A stretch of 64,000 nt of DNA from Cryptosporangium sp044454545. GTDB taxonomy: Bacteria > Actinomycetota > Actinomycetes > Mycobacteriales > Cryptosporangiaceae. Below are positions 1-7,564 of this stretch, one piece after another. The stretch covers positions 868,001-932,000 of the forward strand of contig NZ_JBITDV010000001.1 in assembly GCF_044454545.1 (NCBI RefSeq), written 5' to 3'. A program made the position numbers and the translations under genes. Below the pieces are notes generated by a model. The model saw only the letters and a program-made list of their open reading frames with translations, made no database searches and was not told where the DNA came from. The number at the start of each line of letters is the position of its first letter. Positions within the stretch are counted from its first letter, which is position 1.

Positions 1-731
1 ATCTCGGCGGTGACCCCGCTGGCCCGGGCCAGCTTGTGCAGGTGACCGAGCAGCCCGAACCCGGTGACGTCGGTCGCGCACGAGGCCCCGGCTTCGAGCG
101 CGGCGACCGACGCCTTGTCGTTGAGCGTCGTCATCGCCTCGATGGCCTGCGGGAACACGTCGCCGGTCTGCTTGTGGCGGGAGTTGAGGACGCCGATGCC
201 GAGCGGCTTCGTGAGCGTCAGCGGGACACCGGGCGCGCCGGCGTCGTTGCGCAGGATCCGCGCCGGGTCGACGAGGCCGGTGACCGCCATGCCGTACTTC
301 GGCTCCGGGTCGTCGACGCTGTGCCCACCGGCGACGTGGCACCCGGCCGCGCGTCCGACGTCGAGGCCGCCGCGGAGGACCTCGCGGACCAGGTCGAACG
401 GCAGCACGTCCCGCGGCCAGCCGAGGAGGTTCACCGCGACGATCGGGCGGCCGCCCATCGCGTAGACGTCCGACAGCGCGTTCGTCGCCGCGATGCGGCC
501 CCAGTCGTACGGGTCGTCGACGACCGGGGTGAAGAAGTCGGCGGTGGCGACGACCGCGCCGGCCGGCGTGCGGACGACCGCGGCGTCGTCACCGTCGTCG
601 AGGCCCACCAGCAGCTCGTGGTCGGAGTCCACCGGAGTTCCGATGAGCCCTTTGACCGCCTCCTCCAGCTCGCCGGGTGGGATCTTGCAGGCGCAACCGC
701 CGCCGTGGGCGTACTGAGTCAGCCGGTACAT
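1..731 (-). CDS. selD: Selenide, water dikinase (partial, C-terminus outside window)
   Basis: Makes selenophosphate from selenide and ATP, the selenium donor for selenocysteinyl-tRNA synthesis. The gene reads leftward from an ATG at 731 and runs off the left edge, so about 243 N-terminal residues are visible. The start is supported by a GGTGGG-like ribosome site just upstream and by the family N-terminus: the catalytic Cys/Lys segment is HGGGCACK, with Cys13 and Lys16 corresponding to Cys17 and Lys20 of E. coli SelD. The catalytic position is Cys, not an in-frame TGA. Further family blocks follow (DFFTPVVDDPYDWG, NALSDVYAMGG, LLGWPRDVLPFDL, GGHSVDDPEPKYG, CATDVTGFGLLGH). It diverges from the reductase at 788 and lies next to tRNA-Sec, selA and selB. 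Confidence 0.95.
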   Translation of the reverse strand, partial: MYRLTQYAHGGGCACKIPPGELEEAVKGLIGTPVDSDHELLVGLDDGDDAAVVRTPAGAVVATADFFTPVVDDPYDWGRIAATNALSDVYAMGGRPIVAVNLLGWPRDVLPFDLVREVLRGGLDVGRAAGCHVAGGHSVDDPEPKYGMAVTGLVDPARILRNDAGAPGVPLTLTKPLGIGVLNSRHKQTGDVFPQAIEAMTTLNDKASVAALEAGASCATDVTGFGLLGHLHKLARASGVTAE

Positions 732-787
732 GAAACCCACCCTATTCCGGGGGAATGGGCTTCGCCGCCGGGCGGTTTCCGCCTGAC

Positions 788-1468
788 ATGACGACGATCG
801 GATTCATCGGCAGCGGAAACATCGGCAGCACCCTCGCCCGGCTGGCGGTCGGCGCGGGCCATCACGTCGTGCTCAGCAACAGCCGCGGCCCGGAGACGCT
901 GACCGAACTGGTCGAGAGCATCGGTCCGCGGGCCCGGGCCGCGTCCGCGGTGCAGGCCGCCGCGATCGGCGACCTCGTCGTGGTGACGGTCCCGCTCAAG
1001 GCCTACCGCGAGGTGCCGGTGGAGCCGCTGCGCGGCAAGGTCGTCATCGACACGAACAACTACTACCCGGAGCGGGACGGCCGGATCGCTGCGCTGGACG
1101 ACGAGTCGACCACGACCAGCGAGTTGCTGCAGGCGCACCTGCCCGAGTCGTTCGTCGTGAAGGCGTTCAACAACATCTATTTCCGGCACCTCGCCGGGCA
1201 GGCCGGTGAGGAGGGCCGCTCGACGCTGCCGATCGCCGGAGACAACGAGGGGGCGAAGGGCACGGTGACCGAGTTCCTCGACTCGATCGGATACGACGCC
1301 TACGACGCCGGTCCGCTGGCCGAGGGCTGGCGGTTCCAGCGTGACACCGCCGCATACGTGACGCCGTACGCCGGGCCGGAGAAGGACTTCGAGGGCGCGG
1401 GCCACCACGCCGGCGCCGACGAGCTGAAGGCGCGCCTGGCCGAAGCCGTGCGATACCGCGACCGGTAG
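788..1468 (+). CDS. NADPH-dependent F420 reductase-like protein
   Basis: A 226-residue Rossmann-fold protein of the family that transfers hydride between NADP(H) and coenzyme F420 (Fno/NpdG), or a close relative acting on another acceptor. The dinucleotide motif is right at the N-terminus (GSGNIGS, Gly8-x-Gly10-x-x-Gly13), which is why ATG 788 was chosen over an in-frame ATG at 755 that would add 11 unrelated residues. NNYYPERDG and VKAFNNIYF match the family's central blocks. It sits between selD and tRNA-Sec, but nothing shows a link to selenium metabolism. A luciferase-like F420-type oxidoreductase is also present at 39019-39876. The substrate is inferred from family only. Confidence 0.82.
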   Translation: MTTIGFIGSGNIGSTLARLAVGAGHHVVLSNSRGPETLTELVESIGPRARAASAVQAAAIGDLVVVTVPLKAYREVPVEPLRGKVVIDTNNYYPERDGRIAALDDESTTTSELLQAHLPESFVVKAFNNIYFRHLAGQAGEEGRSTLPIAGDNEGAKGTVTEFLDSIGYDAYDAGPLAEGWRFQRDTAAYVTPYAGPEKDFEGAGHHAGADELKARLAEAVRYRDR

Positions 1469-1505
1469 CCTTCGAGCGTTCGGCTAGCCTTCGAGCGTCC
1501 GGCAG

Positions 1506-1600
1506 GGAGGCGTTCGGGTGGCTGGTGCCCCCCGCGGTCTTCAAAACCGTAGTGGCCGAGGATCTCGGTCAGGCGGGTTCGATTCCCGTCCGCCTCCGCC
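1506..1600 (+). tRNA. selC: tRNA-Sec (anticodon UCA)
   Basis: A 95-nt tRNA of selenocysteine type. The acceptor stem pairs GGAGGCG (1506-1512) with CGCCTCC (1591-1597), followed by discriminator G and CC (CCA not fully encoded). The anticodon arm pairs GCGGT (1534-1538) with ACCGT (1546-1550) around loop CTTCAAA, with anticodon TCA at 1541-1543. A long variable arm is formed by GGCCGAG and CTCGGTC, and the T-arm is GCGGG-TTCGATT-CCCGT. The UCA anticodon, long extra arm and location directly upstream of selA and selB make the identity secure. The eighth acceptor pair typical of tRNA-Sec appears mismatched (T1513 with C1590). Confidence 0.95.
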
Positions 1601-1650
1601 GATCAGCTCCGGCCCGGGTGTCGTCGTTGCCCGGGCCTAGTGTGGTCGGC

Positions 1651-2970
1651 GTGGATCCTCGCCGACTCATCCCGCGCACCGACGCGGCACTGGCCGACCC
1701 GCAGCTGGCCGGGGCGGTCGAGCGGCTGGGCCGTCCGCGGGTGAAGGCCGCGGTCGTCTCGGCGCAGGCCCGCGCACGGGCCGGGCTGATCCCGCCGGCG
1801 GAGGTGGTCGCCGAGGCCGTGCGGGGCTTGCCGCCACGGGCCACGTCGCTCCGGCCGGTGCTCAACGCGACCGGCGTGGTGCTCCACACGAACCTCGGCC
1901 GGGCCGTGCTCTCCGCGGCCGCGATCGAGGCGCTGGGGGCCGCCGCCGGCGCGACCGACGTCGAACTGGATCTCGAGACCGGCCGCCGGGCCCGCCGCGG
2001 TCGTGCGGTTCTGGCGGCGCTGGCCGCCGCGGTCCCGGACGCGGGTGGGGTGCACGTCGTCAACAACGGCGCGGCCGCACTCGTCCTGGCCGCGACCGCG
2101 CTCGCCGCGGGCCGGGAGATCGTGGTGAGCCGCGGCGAACTCGTCGAGATCGGTGACGGCTTCCGGCTGCCCGACCTGCTGGAGTCGACCGGCGCCCGCC
2201 TGCGTGAGGTCGGCACGACCAACCGCACGACGCTGGCCGACTACCGGTCGGCGATCGGCCCGTCGACCGGCTTCGTGCTGAAGGTGCACCCGTCGAACTT
2301 CGTGGTGACCGGCTTCACGTCCTCGGTGGACGTCGCCGCGCTGGCCTCGCTGGAGGCACCCGTCGTCGTCGACATCGGGTCCGGGCTGCTGACGCCGTCG
2401 TCGCTGCTGCCCGCGGAGCCGGACGCGGCCACGGCGCTGCGCGCGGGGGCGTCACTGGTGACCGCCAGCGGAGACAAGCTGCTCGGTGGCCCGCAGGCCG
2501 GGCTGCTCCTGGGCTCGGCCGAGGTCGTGGAGCGGCTGCGCCGTCATCCGCTGGCGCGGGCCCTGCGTGTGGACAAGCTGACGCTGGCGGCCCTGGAAGC
2601 CACCCTGACCGGCCCGGAGACCCCCACCGCCACCGCGTTGCACGTGGACCAGACGTCGCTGCGCGTCCGGGCGGAGACGCTGGCCGCAGCGCTGCGTGCG
2701 GACGGCATCCCGGCCGAGGCCGGCCCGAGCGACGGCGTCGTCGGCGGAGGCGGCGCCCCCGGGGTGGTGCTCCCTTCGGCCGCCGTCGTGCTCCCCGCCG
2801 CCTGGGCCGCGCCACTGCGCGCGGGTGACCCGCCGGTGGTGGGCCGGGTCGAACACGGCGCTCTCCTGCTCGACCTGCGCTGCCTCCCTCCCGCTGCGGA
2901 CGACATCCTGCGCGCCGCCGTTCACACGGTGGCCGACACCGTGCCGACGGGCGACGGATGCACGTCCTAG
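1651..2970 (+). CDS. selA: L-seryl-tRNA(Sec) selenium transferase
   Basis: PLP enzyme that converts Ser-tRNA(Sec) to Sec-tRNA(Sec) using selenophosphate. It has 439 residues from the GTG at 1651; the open frame extends further upstream but would run through tRNA-Sec, so those codons cannot be coding. Family blocks are clear: the N-terminal domain (IPRTDAAL), RPVLNATGVVLHTNLGRA, HVVNNGAAALVLA, EIGDGFRLPDLLESTGA, VGTTNRT and the PLP-lysine segment TASGDKLLGGPQAG (Lys276). It begins 51 bp after tRNA-Sec and overlaps selB by 13 bp, so the three are probably one transcription unit with coupled translation. Length is normal for bacterial SelA (about 450-460). Confidence 0.96.
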   Translation: MDPRRLIPRTDAALADPQLAGAVERLGRPRVKAAVVSAQARARAGLIPPAEVVAEAVRGLPPRATSLRPVLNATGVVLHTNLGRAVLSAAAIEALGAAAGATDVELDLETGRRARRGRAVLAALAAAVPDAGGVHVVNNGAAALVLAATALAAGREIVVSRGELVEIGDGFRLPDLLESTGARLREVGTTNRTTLADYRSAIGPSTGFVLKVHPSNFVVTGFTSSVDVAALASLEAPVVVDIGSGLLTPSSLLPAEPDAATALRAGASLVTASGDKLLGGPQAGLLLGSAEVVERLRRHPLARALRVDKLTLAALEATLTGPETPTATALHVDQTSLRVRAETLAAALRADGIPAEAGPSDGVVGGGGAPGVVLPSAAVVLPAAWAAPLRAGDPPVVGRVEHGALLLDLRCLPPAADDILRAAVHTVADTVPTGDGCTS

Positions 2971-4817
2971 CGACGGCCGGGCACGTCGACCACGGCAAGT
3001 CGACGCTGGTCCGGGCACTGACCGGGATGGAACCGGACCGGTGGGCAGAAGAGCGGCGCCGGGGCATGACGATCGACCTCGGGTTCGCCTGGACGCGGCT
3101 GCCCGGCGGGGCCGAGGTGGCGTTCGTCGACGTGCCGGGCCACGAGCGGTTCGTACCGAACATGCTGGCGGGCGTCGGGCCGGTACCGGCGGCGCTGCTG
3201 GTCGTGGCGGCGGACGGCGGGTGGATGCCACAGACCGCGGAGCACGTGGCGGCGCTCGACGCGCTCGGGGTGTCGCACGCCGTGCTCGCGGTGACCCGCA
3301 GCGACCTGGCCCCGCCCGGGCCGGCGATCACGTCGGTGTCGGAGCGGTTGCGCGGGACGTCGCTGGCCGGGTTGCCGGCCGTGGCGGTGAGCGCCACGAC
3401 CGGAGCCGGCCTCGACGAGCTGCGGGCCCGGCTCACCGAGCTGGTGGCCCGGTTGCCCGCGCCCGACGCCGACGCGCCGGTGCGGCTCTGGGTCGACCGG
3501 GCGTTCACGATCCGGGGCAGCGGCACGGTGGTGACCGGCACGCTCAGCGCCGGGACGCTCCGCACGGGAGACGAGCTGTCGCTGAACGGGCGTACGGTGC
3601 ACATCCGCGGGCTGCAGGCGCTCGGCGTACCCCACGAGACGGTGAGCGCGGTGGCCCGGGTCGCGGTGAACCTGCGCAACATCGACAAGGACGACGTCCA
3701 CCGGGGTGATGCCCTGCTGACGCCGGGGCACTGGGACACGTCGTCGGTGATCGACGTCCGCGTCGACGGAGACGACCCGGCAAAGGCCCCCGGGTCGCTG
3801 GTCCTGCACCTCGGCTCCGCCGCCGTACCCGTCCGGATGCGCCCCCTGCACCCGGCCGCGGACCGGGCCGCGACCACGGACGGGGTAGCGACCACGGACG
3901 GGGTAGCGACCACGGAGGGGGTAGCGGACCGGGCGCGGTTCGCGCGGCTGGTGCTGTCCGGGCCGGTGCCACTGCGCGCGCACGACCGGGGGCTGCTCCG
4001 TGACCCCGGCGGACACCGCGTGATCGGCCGGGTCACCGTGCTCGACACCGCTCCGCCCCCGCTGACCCGCCGAGGCGCCGCCGCCGCCCGCGCCGCCGAC
4101 CTGGCCGCGCTCGTCGCCACCGGCCGCACCGGCGCGGCGCCTCTGCTGCGGCAGCGACGGCTGGTGCGGGCGGCCGAGCTGCGCGGGCTGGGTGCTGCTC
4201 CCCCACCCGGCGCCGTCCGCACCGCCGAGTGGGTCGTCGAGGCCGATCACGCCGCGGAGCTGCGTGCACGCCTGCGGGAGGTGGTCGCCGAGCACCGGGC
4301 GACCGGCTCACTCGATCCCGGCCCGGCGGTGGCCGAGGCCGCCGCCGCGCTCGGGCTGCCCGACCGCACGATCCTGCTCGCGCTCGTCGAAGCCCCGCTC
4401 ACGATCCGCGACGGTCGGGTCGTCGACCGCGACGCCCCCGCGACACTGCCCGCTCCGGTCGCCGCGGCACTGAGCACGCTCCGGGCCGATCTGCGCGAAT
4501 CGCCGTTCGGCGCCCCGGAGACGAACCGGCTCACCGCGCTCGGTCTGGGCCCTCGTGAACTCGCCGCGGCCGAACGCGCCGGGGCGATCCTGCGTCTGGC
4601 CGACACCGTCGTCGTGCTTCCCGGCGCCGACGCCAGGGCCGCCGGGATCCTCGCCCGCCTGCCCCAGCCCTTCACCACCAGCCAGGCCCGCCAGGCTCTC
4701 GGCACCAGCCGCCGGGTGGTGCTCCCGCTGCTCGCTCATCTCGACCGGACGCTCCGCACTCGCCGTCTCCCGGACGACCGCCGCGAGGTCATCGCGAGCA
4801 CCGGAGACCCCCGCTGA
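2958..4817 (+). CDS. selB: Selenocysteine-specific elongation factor
   Basis: GTPase that delivers Sec-tRNA(Sec) to the ribosome at UGA codons followed by a SECIS element. It has 619 residues. G1 is GHVDHGKST (residues 8-16), G3 is DVPGH (58-62) and VTRSD fits G4; the EF-Tu-like beta-barrel domains follow (VRLWVDRAFTIRGSGTVVTG, near residue 175). The C-terminal ~200 residues are winged-helix-like and ought to bind SECIS RNA. An in-frame triple repeat lies at residues 305-322. The start overlaps selA by 13 bp. No gene with an internal UGA was recognised in this window, so the selenoprotein substrates must lie elsewhere. Confidence 0.96.
   Translation: MHVLATAGHVDHGKSTLVRALTGMEPDRWAEERRRGMTIDLGFAWTRLPGGAEVAFVDVPGHERFVPNMLAGVGPVPAALLVVAADGGWMPQTAEHVAALDALGVSHAVLAVTRSDLAPPGPAITSVSERLRGTSLAGLPAVAVSATTGAGLDELRARLTELVARLPAPDADAPVRLWVDRAFTIRGSGTVVTGTLSAGTLRTGDELSLNGRTVHIRGLQALGVPHETVSAVARVAVNLRNIDKDDVHRGDALLTPGHWDTSSVIDVRVDGDDPAKAPGSLVLHLGSAAVPVRMRPLHPAADRAATTDGVATTDGVATTEGVADRARFARLVLSGPVPLRAHDRGLLRDPGGHRVIGRVTVLDTAPPPLTRRGAAAARAADLAALVATGRTGAAPLLRQRRLVRAAELRGLGAAPPPGAVRTAEWVVEADHAAELRARLREVVAEHRATGSLDPGPAVAEAAAALGLPDRTILLALVEAPLTIRDGRVVDRDAPATLPAPVAAALSTLRADLRESPFGAPETNRLTALGLGPRELAAAERAGAILRLADTVVVLPGADARAAGILARLPQPFTTSQARQALGTSRRVVLPLLAHLDRTLRTRRLPDDRREVIASTGDPR
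3870..3923 (+). repeat. Three tandem 18-bp units inside selB
   Basis: GCGACCACGGACGGGGTA occurs three times in a row (third copy with one change), encoding ATTDGV-ATTDGV-ATTEGV at SelB residues 305-322. The unit keeps the reading frame. It falls in a loop between beta-barrel segments, where a variable-length insert would be tolerated. It looks like slippage expansion. Confidence 0.85.
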
Positions 4818-4881
4818 TACACGTCGAGACGTTGTTCACGAACGCGGCCGAGCGTCTCGGAGCCCGATTACCGTCAGTGAC

Positions 4882-5118
4882 ATGACCCCCCGGACGGACC
4901 GCCTCACGGTCACCCAGTTCGCGCGCGAAGTCCTCGACCAGCGCAGCCCGCTGCTCTATGCGGTCGCGATCGTGCTCGGCGGCTCCCGCGCGGCCGACAC
5001 GTACTCGGCCACCGTGAACGTCCCCGAGGCGTTACTCGTCGGTTCGGTCCTGGGCGTCGCGACGTTCGTCTTCATGTGCACGATCACCTGGTTCGTCCTC
5101 CGGCTGCGCAGCCGGTAG
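4882..5118 (+). CDS. Small hypothetical membrane protein (78 aa)
   Basis: Not recognised as a named family. Starting at ATG 4882 it encodes MTPRTDRLTV followed by two hydrophobic stretches: a short weak one around residues 20-32 (LLYAVAIVLGG) and a strong C-terminal one around residues 46-73 (ALLVGSVLGVATFVFMC), ending in a basic tail (LRLRSR). That pattern suggests a small inner-membrane protein with two helices. It lies 64 bp downstream of selB on the same strand; an imperfect inverted repeat (CGAGACG at 4825-4831, CGTCTCG at 4853-4859) lies between them. Codon use is normal for the region. Function unknown. Confidence 0.55.
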   Translation: MTPRTDRLTVTQFAREVLDQRSPLLYAVAIVLGGSRAADTYSATVNVPEALLVGSVLGVATFVFMCTITWFVLRLRSR

Positions 5119-5156
5119 CCACCACCGATCGTCCACGAGCGACGCGCTGCGGGCGC

Positions 5157-5573
5157 TCAGCGCCGGACGTCCGCCGGACCGTCGGTGACCGGGAACCCGT
5201 CCGCGACCCAGGCCTCGACGCCACCGATCAGGTCGGTGGCCCGCCACAGACCCAGCGCGCGCAGGCTCGCGGCGGCGAGGCCGGAGCTGTAGCCCTGGCG
5301 GCAGACGACCACGACCTCGACGTCGTAGCCGGCCGCTTCGGGAATGTTGACGCCGCTGGCCGGGTCGAGCCGCCACTCCAGGACGGTCCGGTCGATCACG
5401 ATCGCGCCGGGTAGTTCGCCCTGTTCCGCGCGTTGCGTCTCGGTCCGCGTGTCGACCAGCAGCGCGCCGCGGGCCATCGCGTCGCGAGCCTGAGCGGGAG
5501 TCACCCGCTCCAGGTCGGCCCGGGCCTTCGCCAGCAGTACGTCCACGCCGTCCGCGCGCCGAGTGAGTGACAC
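5157..5573 (-). CDS. Rhodanese-like sulfurtransferase
   Basis: Single-domain rhodanese of 138 residues, GTG start at 5573. The domain shows LLVDTRTETQRAEQGELPGA and the active-site loop CRQGYSS with catalytic Cys91, which would carry a persulfide. The C-terminal ending (LGLWRATDLIGGVEAWVADG) is typical of this fold. A longer in-frame start upstream would run through the TetR promoter and operator at 5603-5630, so the GTG just after the intergenic gap is preferred. It diverges from the TetR gene; the 64-bp gap is shared. The sulfur donor and acceptor are unknown. Confidence 0.85.
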   Translation of the reverse strand: MSLTRRADGVDVLLAKARADLERVTPAQARDAMARGALLVDTRTETQRAEQGELPGAIVIDRTVLEWRLDPASGVNIPEAAGYDVEVVVVCRQGYSSGLAAASLRALGLWRATDLIGGVEAWVADGFPVTDGPADVRR

Positions 5574-5602
5574 GGGCCCATTCTGCCCCGCCGCTCCCAC
5601 AC

Positions 5603-5630
5603 TTGACAGAACGAACGCGTTCGTTACGAT
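5603..5630 (+). promoter_or_regulatory. Predicted promoter of the TetR gene, likely leaderless
   Basis: TTGACA (5603-5608), a 16-bp spacer and TACGAT (5625-5630) form a strong sigma-70-like promoter. The ATG at 5638 begins 7 bp after the -10 box, so the transcript would start at or next to the start codon (leaderless). The spacer is almost filled by a perfect palindrome (5610-5625). Confidence 0.6.
5610..5625. promoter_or_regulatory. TetR operator, 16-bp perfect palindrome
   Basis: AACGAACGCGTTCGTT is a perfect palindrome lying between the -35 and -10 boxes of the tetR-like gene's own promoter. The core ACGAAC-N2-GTTCGT recurs upstream of the monooxygenase at 6338-6351, which argues for one regulator binding both sites (autorepression plus control of the target). 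Confidence 0.7.
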
Positions 5631-5637
5631 CGTGTTC

Positions 5638-6318
5638 ATGCCTCCCCGCCGCACTCCGGCCAGCCGCCGCGACCGACCGGCCAAACCGCCGCTCAGCCGC
5701 GCGGGTGTCGTCGCCGTGGCGCTACGGATCCTGCGGGAGGAGGGCCTGGAGAAGGTCACCATGCGACGCCTGGCCGGCGAGCTCGACACCGGCCCGTCCT
5801 CGCTCTACGTCTACCTGCAGAACATGGCCGAGGTGCACGGCGCCGTCCTGGACGCACTCCTCGCCGACCTGCCGATGCCCGACCCGGCCACGACGAAGGA
5901 TCCGCGCGGCGCCCTGACCGACCTGCTCACGGCCTACACCGGACTCCTCTTCGGCTACCCGAGCCTGGCCCGGTCCGTGCTCGCGCTCTGGCCGTCGGGC
6001 CCGAACTACCTCCGGCTGATCGACACCACGATCGCCCTGCTCGACGCTCTCGGGGTGCCGCCCCGGCAGGCGTCCTGGGGATTCGACGTCCTCCTGCAGT
6101 ACGCCACCGCCACCGCCGCCGAGCAGGCCACCCGCGACGAGTCCGACGACAGCGACCGCGAGTGGGACGGCCTGACCGAGGCGATCGGCCGGGCCCCGGG
6201 CCGCGAGTACCCGGCGATCGCCCGGCACCGCGACGACCTCTTCTCCGGCACCCCCGAGCAGAAATTGCGGTGGACGCTCACCGCCCTCATCAACGGAGTC
6301 GCCGGCACGCCGGCCTGA
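5638..6318 (+). CDS. TetR family transcriptional regulator
   Basis: A 226-residue TetR-type repressor. The N-terminal helix-turn-helix lies at about residues 20-63 (LSRAGVVAVALRILREEGLE, then KVTMRRLAGELDTGPSSLYV). The C-terminal ligand domain looks like the tetracycline-repressor-type C domain (LLFGYPSLARSVLALWP, then GFDVLLQYATATAAEQATRD). It starts at ATG 5638 directly behind a promoter whose spacer is an ACGAAC-N2-GTTCGT palindrome. The next gene, a TetX-like monooxygenase 60 bp downstream, has the same palindrome, so this protein probably represses both itself and that gene until a ligand binds. Confidence 0.88.
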   Translation: MPPRRTPASRRDRPAKPPLSRAGVVAVALRILREEGLEKVTMRRLAGELDTGPSSLYVYLQNMAEVHGAVLDALLADLPMPDPATTKDPRGALTDLLTAYTGLLFGYPSLARSVLALWPSGPNYLRLIDTTIALLDALGVPPRQASWGFDVLLQYATATAAEQATRDESDDSDREWDGLTEAIGRAPGREYPAIARHRDDLFSGTPEQKLRWTLTALINGVAGTPA

Positions 6319-6337
6319 GCCGGTTCGCGTGCCGTTG

Positions 6338-6366
6338 ACGAACATGTTCGTTACGAACTCGTTCCG
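6338..6366. promoter_or_regulatory. TetR operator upstream of the TetX-like gene
   Basis: ACGAACATGTTCGT (6338-6351) is a perfect 14-bp palindrome with the same ACGAAC/GTTCGT arms as the operator at 5610-5625. A second, weaker copy, ACGAACTCGTTCCG, follows at 6353-6366. The tandem arrangement just before the GAGGAGGA ribosome site (6366-6373) suggests repression of the monooxygenase gene by the adjacent TetR protein. Confidence 0.65.
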
Positions 6367-6378
6367 AGGAGGAACATC

Positions 6379-7557
6379 GTGCACGATCCCACCATCGCGA
6401 TCGTCGGCGCCGGTCTCGGCGGCCTGACACTCGCCCGCGTCCTGCACGTCCACGGCCTCGCCGCCACCATCTACGAACTCGACGACTCGCCGGACGCCCG
6501 CACCCAGGGCGGCATGCTCGACATCCACGCCGACGACGGCCAGCTCGCGCTCCGCGCCGCCGGGCTCTACGACGGGTTCCGGGCACGCGTGCACCGCGGT
6601 GGTGAGGCCACCCGGGTCCTCGACCGGCACGGCGTCGTCCACCTCGACGAGCCCGACGACGGCGACGGCGATCGGCCCGAGATCGACCGCGGGCACCTGC
6701 GGCAGCTCCTGCTGGACTCGCTGCCGGCGGGAACGATCCGCTGGGGCCACAAGGTCACGGCCGCGGCCCCCCTCGGTGACGGACGCCACGAGCTGAGCCT
6801 GTCGGACGGCTCGACCGTGGTCACCGACCTGCTCGTCGGGGCCGACGGCGCCTGGTCGCGGATCCGGCCGCTGGTGTCGGACGCCGTGCCGCACTACTCC
6901 GGCGTCTCGTTCGTCGAGATCGATCTGCACGTCGCCGACCAGAAGCACACCGCGGCCGACCAGAAGCACACCGGGGCCGACCAGGAGCACGCCGGGCCGG
7001 CCGCGGTCGTCGGCGCCGGCATGCTGTTCGCGCTCGGCCCGGGCCGGGGCTTCCTCGCGCACCGCGAGACGGACGACAGCCTGCACGTCTACGCCGCGCT
7101 GCGGAAGCCGCAGGACTGGGCCGCCGGCGCCGGCTTCGGCGACCCGGCCCGGGCCAAGGCCGTGCTCCTCGAGGAGTTCTCCGGCTGGGCGCCGGAACTG
7201 CGCGGGCTGATCAGCGAGGCCGACGGCCCGCTGGTGCCGAGGGTGATCAACGCGCTGCCGATCGGCCATCGCTGGGACCGCGTCCCCGGCGTCACGCTGA
7301 TCGGCGACGCCGCCCACCTGATGTCGCCGTTCGCCGGGGCGGGCGCGAACCTCGCCCTGTTCGACGGCGCGGAACTCGGGCGGGCGATCGTCGACCACCC
7401 GGGCGACCCGGAGGCCGCGCTGGCCGCGTACGAGCAGCCGATGTTCGCCCGGAGTGAGGACGCCGCCGCGGAGGCCGCCGCCGGCCTGGAAATCTGCTTC
7501 CGCGACGACGCCCCCCACGGCCTGCTCACGATGTTCGCCGGAGGCGGCCCGGCTTAG
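6379..7557 (+). CDS. FAD-dependent monooxygenase, TetX-like
   Basis: A 392-residue class A flavin monooxygenase. The N-terminal Rossmann motif is VGAGLGG (Gly10-x-Gly12-x-x-Gly15), then GGMLDIHADDGQLALRAAGL, the second FAD motif DLLVGADGAWSRIR, and the third, VTLIGDAAHLMSPFAGAGAN. The whole pattern (GGMLD..., GDAAHLM.PFAG.G.N, a C-terminal helix) resembles tetracycline-inactivating TetX enzymes. GTG 6379 is preceded by GAGGAGGA. Residues 186-206 are three 7-residue units (ADQKHTA, ADQKHTG, ADQEHAG) that look inserted. With the upstream TetR gene it forms a regulated pair; an antibiotic or a natural aromatic could be the substrate, and no direct evidence decides. Confidence 0.85.
   Translation: MHDPTIAIVGAGLGGLTLARVLHVHGLAATIYELDDSPDARTQGGMLDIHADDGQLALRAAGLYDGFRARVHRGGEATRVLDRHGVVHLDEPDDGDGDRPEIDRGHLRQLLLDSLPAGTIRWGHKVTAAAPLGDGRHELSLSDGSTVVTDLLVGADGAWSRIRPLVSDAVPHYSGVSFVEIDLHVADQKHTAADQKHTGADQEHAGPAAVVGAGMLFALGPGRGFLAHRETDDSLHVYAALRKPQDWAAGAGFGDPARAKAVLLEEFSGWAPELRGLISEADGPLVPRVINALPIGHRWDRVPGVTLIGDAAHLMSPFAGAGANLALFDGAELGRAIVDHPGDPEAALAAYEQPMFARSEDAAAEAAAGLEICFRDDAPHGLLTMFAGGGPA
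6934..6996 (+). repeat. Three tandem 21-bp units inside the TetX-like gene
   Basis: Units at 6934-6954, 6955-6975 and 6976-6996 encode ADQKHTA, ADQKHTG and ADQEHAG in frame. The block interrupts the segment between the second and third FAD motifs and is highly polar. Like the selB repeat it is a multiple of three and seems to be a recent slippage expansion. Confidence 0.85.
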
Positions 7558-7564
7558 CCCGCGG

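Noticed and set aside
1525..1650. N-terminal extension of selA upstream of 1651
   Set aside because: It would translate through tRNA-Sec (1506-1600); SelA homology starts after 1651.
4825..4859. Terminator after selB
   Set aside because: The 7-bp arms have a 21-nt loop and no T-run; too weak to call.
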